NCBI GenBank assembly: GCA_902787065.1
Contig: CADAFA010000053.1
Coordinates: forward strand, 1 to 10,325
Reading direction: 5' to 3'
Length of the DNA stretch: 10,325 nt
Source: an uncultured Elusimicrobium sp.
GTDB taxonomy: Bacteria; Elusimicrobiota; Elusimicrobia; Elusimicrobiales; Elusimicrobiaceae
Under the pieces are notes generated by a model. That model was not told where the DNA came from and ran no database searches. It saw only the letters and a list, made by a program, of their open reading frames with translations. Within the stretch, counting starts at the first letter, position 1. Every line of letters starts with the position of its first letter. The translations under genes and the position numbers were made by a program. Shown one piece after another: positions 5,143 to 10,325 of the stretch.

Positions 5143-6195
5143 ATGGATATTTCAAAATATAAAAAAGAGTTTGAGGAAATTGAACGCGAACTTGCTTCCG
5201 GCAATGTCGCGCCTGAGGTGTTTAAGGAAAAAACAAAACGCCATGCTTTTTTAGCACCTATTATTGAAAAGGCACAGGAACTTGAACAAGTTGAAAAGGC
5301 AATCGCAGGCGATAAAGAAATTATTGCCGATGGGTCTGATAAAGAAATGGTGGCCCTTGCCGCCGCAGAACTTACTGAGCTTGAAAATAAACCCGCTGAG
5401 ATTATGAAGGAACTCCGTTTACTTGTTATTCCGCCAGATCCAAAGGACTCTAAAAATATTTACCTTGAAATACGCCCCGGGGCAGGGGGGGAGGAAAGCG
5501 CCCTTTTTGCCGCCGAGCTTTTGCGTGTTTACCAACATTTTGCACAAAGTAAGGGCTGGAAAACCGAACTTTTGGAATATACCCCAACAGGTTTGCATGG
5601 TTGTAAATATGCAAGTATGTTTATTAAAGGTGATGGCGCATATTCTTGGTTACGTGATGAAGCCGGCACACACCGCGTGCAACGCGTTCCTGACACTGAA
5701 ACATCCGGCCGCGTACATACTTCAACCGTAACTGTTGCAATTATGCCCGAAGCTCAAGATATTGATATTCAACTAAACCCTGCTGATATTGAAATGGAAA
5801 CCTGCCGTTCCGGCGGTGCAGGCGGTCAAAATGTTAATAAAGTGGAAACGGCTGTCCGCTTAATTCACAAACCAACCGGTATTGTTGTTAGCTGCCGTGA
5901 GGAACGCCATCAAAATGCAAACCGCGAAAAGGCTTTAAGCATGTTGAAAGCAAAACTTTACCAGATGGAAGAAGAAAAACAAAATAAAGAAATTTACGAC
6001 GCCCGCAAAGCGCAAGTGGGAACAGGGGACAGGTCCGAAAAAATACGTACTTACAACTTCCCGCAAAGCCGCGTTACCGACCATCGTTTAAATGAAAACT
6101 TTTATAATATCACCGAAATTATGGAAGGTAATATTGAAATAAAAAAAGAACAGAAGAAAAACTTAAAAACCTTGCTTTATAATGAAAACCGTTAA
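5143..6195 (+). CDS. prfA: Peptide chain release factor 1
   Basis: RF1 recognises UAA and UAG in the ribosomal A site and triggers peptide release. The 350 residues match the usual length. The N-terminal helical domain 1 is followed by the core with IRPGAGGEES, and the anticodon-like tripeptide is P183-D184-T185 in VQRVPDTETSGRVHTS. PxT marks RF1 rather than RF2, which has SPF. The catalytic GGQ is G227-G228-Q229 in RSGGAGGQNVNKVETAVR. The C-terminal YNFPQSRVTDHR is typical. The Shine-Dalgarno site is weak (AGGT at 5134-5137). The 3' end overlaps prmC by 14 bases. PrmC methylates the GGQ glutamine, so enzyme and substrate are co-transcribed, a common arrangement in bacteria. Confidence 0.97.
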   Translation: MDISKYKKEFEEIERELASGNVAPEVFKEKTKRHAFLAPIIEKAQELEQVEKAIAGDKEIIADGSDKEMVALAAAELTELENKPAEIMKELRLLVIPPDPKDSKNIYLEIRPGAGGEESALFAAELLRVYQHFAQSKGWKTELLEYTPTGLHGCKYASMFIKGDGAYSWLRDEAGTHRVQRVPDTETSGRVHTSTVTVAIMPEAQDIDIQLNPADIEMETCRSGGAGGQNVNKVETAVRLIHKPTGIVVSCREERHQNANREKALSMLKAKLYQMEEEKQNKEIYDARKAQVGTGDRSEKIRTYNFPQSRVTDHRLNENFYNITEIMEGNIEIKKEQKKNLKTLLYNENR

Positions 6196-7021
6196 ACAAG
6201 TAGTTTTTGAAGTGACAAATATTTTAAACTCCGCCAATGTGGCAGAAGCCGCCGCCAATGCGGAGTTTATTATTTGTACAATACTTGGTAAAAGCAGAAC
6301 GGAAATTTTAGCCTTTGGCTCGGCACTTTTCCCGACTGAAAAAGAGGAAGTTTTAAATTCTGTAATAAAACAAAAAATTGAAGGTTTACCACTAGAATAT
6401 ATTTTTAATTCTGCTAGTTTTTTAGGGCGTAAATTTTATATTGATGAACGCGTTTTAATACCGCGTCCGGAAACTGAGGAACTTATTTTAAAAACACAAA
6501 AAAAACTTAAATATGCACCCAAAAATATTCTGGATTTATGTACAGGCTCGGGCTGTATAGGTATAAGTTTGGCTTTAACTTATCCGTCGGCGCAGGTAAC
6601 CTGCAGTGATATTTCCGCATCTGCTTTAGAAGTTGCAAAGCAAAATGCCGCAACTTACAAAACAAAAATAAATTTTATTGAAAGTAATTTGTTTACTAAT
6701 TTACAAGGCAAATTTGACCTTATTATCAGCAATCCGCCATATATAAAAGAAGACGATATAAAAACCTTATCTCCCGAAGTAAAACAAGAGCCGCGCCTTG
6801 CCCAAATCGGAGGCAAAGAAGGTACTGAAATTATTGAAAAAATTATTCAAGCCGCCCCGAAATTTTTAGCACCAGGCGGCTTACTTGCTATTGAAATTGG
6901 CGATAAAGAAGGTCAAAAAGTGCTACAATTTTTTAGTAGAGATATTTGGAGTAATTTTATTTTAGAGTATGATTTGGCAGGCTTAGACCGCTATATTTTT
7001 GCGTACATAAAGGAGATTTAA
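6182..7021 (+). CDS. prmC: Release factor glutamine N5-methyltransferase
   Basis: PrmC (HemK) uses S-adenosylmethionine to methylate the glutamine of the GGQ motif in RF1 and RF2, raising termination efficiency. The 279 residues show the helical N-terminal domain (about 1-85), then VLIPRPETEELI (91-102). SAM-binding motif I is DLCTGSGCIGISL (118-130), and the catalytic, glutamine-binding NPPY is at 184-187 in ISNPPYIKEDD. The ATG at 6182 lies inside the end of prfA, overlapping 14 bases in another frame, and has no Shine-Dalgarno site of its own, so translation is probably coupled to prfA. It ends 1 base before murA, whose AGGAG site (7011-7015) lies inside the last prmC codons. Confidence 0.95.
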   Translation: MKTVKQVVFEVTNILNSANVAEAAANAEFIICTILGKSRTEILAFGSALFPTEKEEVLNSVIKQKIEGLPLEYIFNSASFLGRKFYIDERVLIPRPETEELILKTQKKLKYAPKNILDLCTGSGCIGISLALTYPSAQVTCSDISASALEVAKQNAATYKTKINFIESNLFTNLQGKFDLIISNPPYIKEDDIKTLSPEVKQEPRLAQIGGKEGTEIIEKIIQAAPKFLAPGGLLAIEIGDKEGQKVLQFFSRDIWSNFILEYDLAGLDRYIFAYIKEI

Positions 7022-7022
7022 A

Positions 7023-8320
7023 ATGGATCAATTTATTATTAACGGTGGCAGGAAATTAAAAGGCACAGTGGAAATCGGCGGCTCAAAAAATGCCGCATTA
7101 CCTATCTTAATTGCAACGCTTTTGACCGACGAGCCTTGCGTTATAAAACGTGTTCCTAAACTTCGCGATATTAACACAACAATAAAAATTTTAGAGGCCC
7201 TTGGTAAAAAAGTTACTTTTGAAAACGGTACTTGCACAATTACCAAAAAAACTGCTTTGAAAATAAAACTCCCTTATGATTTAGTCAAACAAATGCGCGC
7301 AAGTTTCTGGGTTGCAGGGCCGCTGCTCGCGCGCAAAAAACATGCGGAAATTGCTTTACCGGGCGGTTGCAAAAACATGCGGAAATTGCTTTACCGGGCG
7401 GTTGCGCCATTGGTGTTAGGCCCGTTGATATTCACTTAAAAGGTTTTACAAAACTTGGTGCAAAAGTGATTTTAAATGAAGGTAATATCGTCTTAAAAGC
7501 AAAAAAACTTGCACCGACAAAAATTATTTTAAGTTTCCCAAGCGTCGGCGCAACGCAAAATCTTTTAATGTGCGCGACCTTGATTAAAGGCAAAACCGTT
7601 TTTGAAAATATTGCGCGCGAACCTGAAGTTTTTGATTTAATTAATGCCCTTAAAACCATGGGTGCAAAAATCTGTATGGACCAGCAGGGCCGCCTTATTG
7701 TTGAAGGTGTTGATAAATTAAAAGGTATGCATCACACCGTCTGTGCTGACCGCATACAAACAGGCACTTTTTTGGTGGCAGGTGCAATCACTAAAGGGGA
7801 AATTACTATCAAAAATTGTGTGCCGGAAGATAATGAAATTTTGCTTGAGTATTTGCAGGAAGCCGGCGCAAAAATTACAACCGGTAAGGATTGGATCAAA
7901 ATAAAAGCCCCCAAAACAATTAAACCCGTAAATATTAAAACTGCACCTTTCCCGGGTTTTGCGACGGATTTGCAGGCCCCTTGGCTTGCTTTAATGACCT
8001 TAGCAAAAGGCAGTGCAGAAGTTAGTGAAGATATTTTTGAAAACCGCTTTATGCATGCACCGGAACTTGTAAGAATGGGTGCAAATATTGTTATTGAGAA
8101 AAATGTTGCAAAAGTTACAGGTGTTGCAAAACTTACGCCGGCAACAGTTATGGCCTCAGATTTGCGCGGCGGTGCGGCCTTAGTGCTTGCGGCATTAGCT
8201 GCAAAAGGGCAAAGTTGCGTTGAGCGTGTTTACCATATCGACCGCGGTTATGAGGAATTTGAGCAAAAATTAACTGCGCTCGGTGCGGAAATAAAACGCT
8301 ATAACCCCGTACAAATTTAA
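7023..8320 (+). pseudogene. murA: UDP-N-acetylglucosamine 1-carboxyvinyltransferase, frame broken by a 35-bp tandem duplication
   Basis: MurA transfers enolpyruvate from PEP to UDP-GlcNAc, the first committed step of peptidoglycan synthesis. The 5' part (7023 to a stop at 7437-7439) carries K22-N23 in IGGSKNAALPI and the catalytic C116 in LPGGC. It then leaves the family frame and ends at 138 codons. The rest of MurA, from PGGCAIGVRPVDIHLKGF to the end at 8320, continues in another frame. The cause is visible: an exact 35-bp direct repeat (7336-7370, 7371-7405). Removing one copy leaves 1263 bases, 420 residues plus stop, the normal MurA length. The later half looks intact (FATDLQAPWLALM, DLRGGAALVLAAL). 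As written, no full MurA can be made without frameshifting. It may be a real recent mutation, a reversible slippage event, or a sequencing or assembly error. Confidence 0.9.
7336..7405 (+). repeat. Exact 35-bp tandem duplication inside murA
   Basis: Copies at 7336-7370 and 7371-7405 are identical over all 35 bases, each starting AAAAACATGCGG and ending GGGCGGTTGC. The length is not a multiple of three, so it shifts the frame. It covers the codons for KHAEIALPGGC, including the active-site cysteine. No divergence between the copies indicates a recent origin. Confidence 0.97.
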
Positions 8321-8321
8321 T

Positions 8322-9422
8322 ATGAATTTTAAACAGGCCCTTGCCCTTTTGCTTGAGCGCGGGCACGGAAACAAAAAAAATAATTTAGCGGAAGTTAAAA
8401 AAACCGCAAATCTGCTCGGCCTAAAAAATTTGGCTTATAAAACAGTGCATGTAAGCGGTAGTAACGGCAAAGGAACAGTTTGTTTTTTGCTTGCTAAAAA
8501 TTTAAAATTAAACGGTTATAAAACAGGCCTTTTTACTTCGCCGCATCTTGTTGATATTTGTGAGCGCGTGCAAATTAACGGCAAAAAAATTAGCAAGAAA
8601 GATTTTGCTTTATACCTATCAAAAGTCCTAAAAAAAGAAACTGTAAAGCTTAAATTTTTTGAACTGTTAACTTTGCTTGCTTTGCTTTATTTTAAAGATA
8701 AAAAGGTTGATTTTGCCGTCATAGAATGCGGTATCGGTGCACGCAAAGACAGTACAAATATTATTAAACCATGTTTAAGCATAATCACCTCAGTTTCTTT
8801 AGAACACACACAAATTTTAGGCAACACTTTAAAACAAATTGCTTATGAAAAGGCCGGCGTAATAAAGCCGAAAATTCCTTGCATAACAGGTGTTTTGCCG
8901 CCCTCGGCACAAGAGGAAATAAAAAGTATTTCCGCAAAAAATAAAGCACCGCTTTTTACCGTTAAAAAGGAAGAAACAAAACTAAAAGAAAATCAAAATA
9001 TAGTTTTAAAAGCAGCGGAAATTTTAGAGCTTAAAAAGAAAACTTTAAACTTAAATTTGCCTTGCCGTTTTGAAGTGCTTAAAAAGGGAAAAAAATATAT
9101 TATTAAAGACGGCGCACATAATCCAGACGCCATAAAAGAACTTGCGAAAATTTACAAAAATTCACCCTATTTTAAACAAGAAAACACTTTAATTTTTGCT
9201 TGTTCTAAAGACAAAGATTATAAAACAATGTCCAAAATTTTAAACCTGCTTTTTAAAAATATAATCGTAACCGAAGTTACTCAAAATGCCGTACCTACAC
9301 AAGAACTAAAAAAATATTTTAAAAAGGCGCAAATTTGCGCAAATCCAAAAGATATAAATTTCAAAAACTTGCCCGGCAACATCCTAATTTGCGGCAGTTT
9401 TTATTTAACAAGTATCTTCTAG
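8322..9422 (+). CDS. folC: Folylpolyglutamate synthase / dihydrofolate synthase
   Basis: FolC is a Mur-ligase-fold ATP-dependent enzyme that adds glutamate to (dihydro)pteroate or folates. The P-loop is VSGSNGKGTV (44-53). SPHLVDICERVQING (73-87), ECGIGARKDSTN (135-146) and SVSLEHTQILG (157-167) follow. YEKAGVIKP (175-183) holds the lysine expected to be carbamylated, DGAHNPDA (263-270) is the C-terminal domain signature, and GSFYL lies near the end. At 366 residues it is shorter than the usual 410-430, mainly in the inter-domain region (about 215-245), and the usual PGRF appears as PCRF. Whether it is mono- or bifunctional cannot be read from sequence. It starts 1 base after the murA stop and has no Shine-Dalgarno site, so it probably depends on translation through the end of murA. 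Confidence 0.9.
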   Translation: MNFKQALALLLERGHGNKKNNLAEVKKTANLLGLKNLAYKTVHVSGSNGKGTVCFLLAKNLKLNGYKTGLFTSPHLVDICERVQINGKKISKKDFALYLSKVLKKETVKLKFFELLTLLALLYFKDKKVDFAVIECGIGARKDSTNIIKPCLSIITSVSLEHTQILGNTLKQIAYEKAGVIKPKIPCITGVLPPSAQEEIKSISAKNKAPLFTVKKEETKLKENQNIVLKAAEILELKKKTLNLNLPCRFEVLKKGKKYIIKDGAHNPDAIKELAKIYKNSPYFKQENTLIFACSKDKDYKTMSKILNLLFKNIIVTEVTQNAVPTQELKKYFKKAQICANPKDINFKNLPGNILICGSFYLTSIF

Positions 9423-9462
9423 TCTTAATACTTATCTATTTTTACGACGGTAAAAAAAGTAC

Positions 9463-9490
9463 TTGACGTTTTTTTTTTTTTTTCTAAAAT
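9463..9490 (+). promoter_or_regulatory. Promoter of the second pilin gene with a poly-T spacer
   Basis: TTGACG (9463-9468, one mismatch) and TAAAAT (9485-9490, one mismatch) are separated by 16 bases, 15 of them T. One extra T would give the preferred 17-base spacing. Transcription would start near 9497, leaving a leader of about 27 bases that contains the GGTGAGG ribosome site (9511-9517). Confidence 0.6.
9469..9483 (+). repeat. Homopolymer tract of 15 T's
   Basis: Fifteen consecutive T's occupy almost the whole promoter spacer of the pilin gene. Such tracts gain and lose bases by slipped-strand mispairing. It is the longest single-base run I noticed in the window. Confidence 0.95.
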
Positions 9491-9523
9491 ATTAATATAA
9501 ACTATATTTTGGTGAGGTAATTT

Positions 9524-10060
9524 ATGTTAAAAAATTATAGAAAAAATTACAAAGGTTTTACTTTGCTGGAGCTTTTAGTAGTAGTTTTGATTATTGGGTT
9601 ACTTGCCGCTATTGCACTGCCGCAATATCAGCTTGCGGTTGATAAATCACGCTTTGCTGCTTTGATAGATATAACAAAAGCTCTAGCATCTGCAAACGAA
9701 AGATTTTATTTGGCTAACGGTAGATATTCCACTAAACTTAATGAATTGGATGTAGAAATTAAAGCAAATAGTATAAGCAATGATGGTTCTACTGCTTTTT
9801 TTGATTGGGGCAAATGCAGACTACTAAACCAACGCCAAGTTTACTGTATGAATAATAAAAACTTACAAAATGAATTCACAATATTTTATTATTTCAGCGA
9901 TCATCCGGTATATCGCAGAAAATCTTTCTGTATGACTTTAACCGGGGATGCAAATTCTAGATATGACAAACTATGTAAAAGCATTGGTAATTACCTGCTT
10001 ACAGATAATGGTTGTAGCGAAAGCCCTTCCGGTATCTGCAGAGTATATCAAATTAAATAA
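9524..10060 (+). CDS. Prepilin-like protein (type IV pilin / pseudopilin, class III signal)
   Basis: A 178-residue protein with a basic leader and the prepilin site KG|FTLLE, cleaved after G11, with the conserved Glu at E16. The N-terminal helix LLVVVLIIGLLAAIALPQYQ differs from that of the pilin gene at 1031 by only two residues, while the globular part is largely different. Six cysteines occur (C98, C108, C136, C151, C164, C172). C136-x-x-L...C151-x-x-I-G-x-Y and the ending CRVYQIK match similar motifs in the other pilin, so both belong to one local family. GAGG lies 6 bases before the ATG. It has its own poly-T promoter and no assembly genes beside it. Its exact role (major pilin, minor pilin, pseudopilin) is unknown. 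Confidence 0.88.
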   Translation: MLKNYRKNYKGFTLLELLVVVLIIGLLAAIALPQYQLAVDKSRFAALIDITKALASANERFYLANGRYSTKLNELDVEIKANSISNDGSTAFFDWGKCRLLNQRQVYCMNNKNLQNEFTIFYYFSDHPVYRRKSFCMTLTGDANSRYDKLCKSIGNYLLTDNGCSESPSGICRVYQIK

Positions 10061-10080
10061 GTTATATAAATTTGCCACAA

Positions 10081-10105
10081 GAATATAAACGAAGTAGTTA
10101 TATTC
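10081..10105 (+). terminator. Possible hairpin after the second pilin gene
   Basis: GAATATAA (10081-10088) and TTATATTC (10098-10105) form an 8-bp AT-rich stem with a 9-base loop, followed by CTCATTTTATTT. The stem is weak and the T tail interrupted, so termination is plausible but not assured. Confidence 0.35.
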
Positions 10106-10115
10106 CTCATTTTAT

Positions 10116-10144
10116 TTGCCCGGTATCTCCAAAAATAATATAAT
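10116..10144 (+). promoter_or_regulatory. Sigma-70-type promoter of the yajQ-family gene
   Basis: TTGCCC (10116-10121) is followed after 17 bases by a perfect TATAAT (10139-10144). Transcription would start near 10151, which falls next to the AGGAG ribosome site (10153-10157), so the leader would be very short. Confidence 0.55.
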
Positions 10145-10163
10145 ATATGTATAGGAGAATATT

Positions 10164-10325
10164 ATGGCAGATTTTTCTTTTGATGTCGTATCCAAAGTAG
10201 ATTTAAATATCGTTGAGGAAGCAATTAATATTGCAAAAAAAGAGGTTTCAAACCGCTATGATTTTAAGGATGCAAACCCCACTCTTGAACTTCTTTCTAA
10301 GGAAAATAAATTAAAACTTTCCTGC
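10164..10325 (+). CDS. yajQ: YajQ-family (UPF0234) nucleotide-binding protein, N-terminal part
   Basis: The first 54 codons are visible; the gene runs off the right edge. The start MADFSFDVVSKVDLNIVEEA and the following EVSNRYDFKDANPTLEL match the YajQ family N-terminus (MPSFDIVSEVD... and SRFDF in E. coli). Members are about 160-165 residues with two RNA-recognition-like domains, and some bind cyclic di-GMP or nucleic acid. The function in this organism is not known. AGGAG is 6 bases before the ATG, so the start is well supported. It appears to be transcribed separately from the pilin gene. Confidence 0.9.
   Translation, partial: MADFSFDVVSKVDLNIVEEAINIAKKEVSNRYDFKDANPTLELLSKENKLKLSC

Noticed and set aside
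4643..5155. Minus-strand open frame of 170 codons opposite rpmE
   Set aside because: It is the antisense of L31's lysine-rich codons, giving F/C-rich low-complexity protein; rpmE on the plus strand has clear motifs.
5689..5697. RF1 tripeptide PDT instead of the PAT of E. coli
   Set aside because: The middle position of the PxT motif varies naturally in RF1, so no altered stop-codon reading is implied.
7367..8320. Separate 317-residue gene for the 3' part of murA starting at TTG 7367
   Set aside because: The start lies inside the duplication, lacks a ribosome site, and the product would miss the N-terminal part including K22. It is the downstream half of the broken murA.

Overview
The window looks like a chromosomal stretch from an AT-rich, Gram-negative-type anaerobe. 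The best guess is the Elusimicrobiota, close to Elusimicrobium. The basis is the pair of short prepilin-like genes with near-identical N-termini placed among housekeeping genes, a pattern I associate with that group from memory. No marker here proves the phylum. Coding density is high and no phage, CRISPR or conjugation genes are visible.

Layout. Positions 1-576 hold the 3' end of alaS, facing rpsT (682-945, minus). Each has its own hairpin terminator in the short gap between them. A first prepilin-like gene (1031-1606, minus) follows. Next is a 465-bp non-coding stretch (1607-2071) with a nested inverted repeat resembling a MITE or REP (1632-1768) and a compact structured element (1799-1987) that can fold as a long stem topped by a three-way junction. 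Pgm (2072-3616, minus) and murB (3654-4553, plus) are divergent, with overlapping promoters and a probably leaderless murB start. Positions 4733-9422 hold a plus-strand cluster, rpmE-prfA-prmC-murA-folC, in which prfA to folC overlap or are separated by 1 base. A second prepilin-like gene (9524-10060) has 15 T's in its promoter spacer. The window ends inside a yajQ-family gene (10164 onward).

How the genes relate. AlaS, S20, L31, RF1 and PrmC serve translation, and PrmC methylates the RF1 GGQ glutamine. MurA and MurB carry out the two successive steps from UDP-GlcNAc to UDP-MurNAc. Pgm supplies glucose-1-phosphate, and FolC makes folylpolyglutamates. The two pilin-like proteins share a C-terminal cysteine motif.

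Most notable observations: (1) murA is broken by an exact 35-bp tandem duplication just at the catalytic-cysteine motif, and removing one copy restores a 420-residue MurA; (2) the structured element at 1799-1987, with G-U pairs that favour a minus-strand RNA; (3) the poly-T promoter spacer of the second pilin gene, which suggests phase variation.
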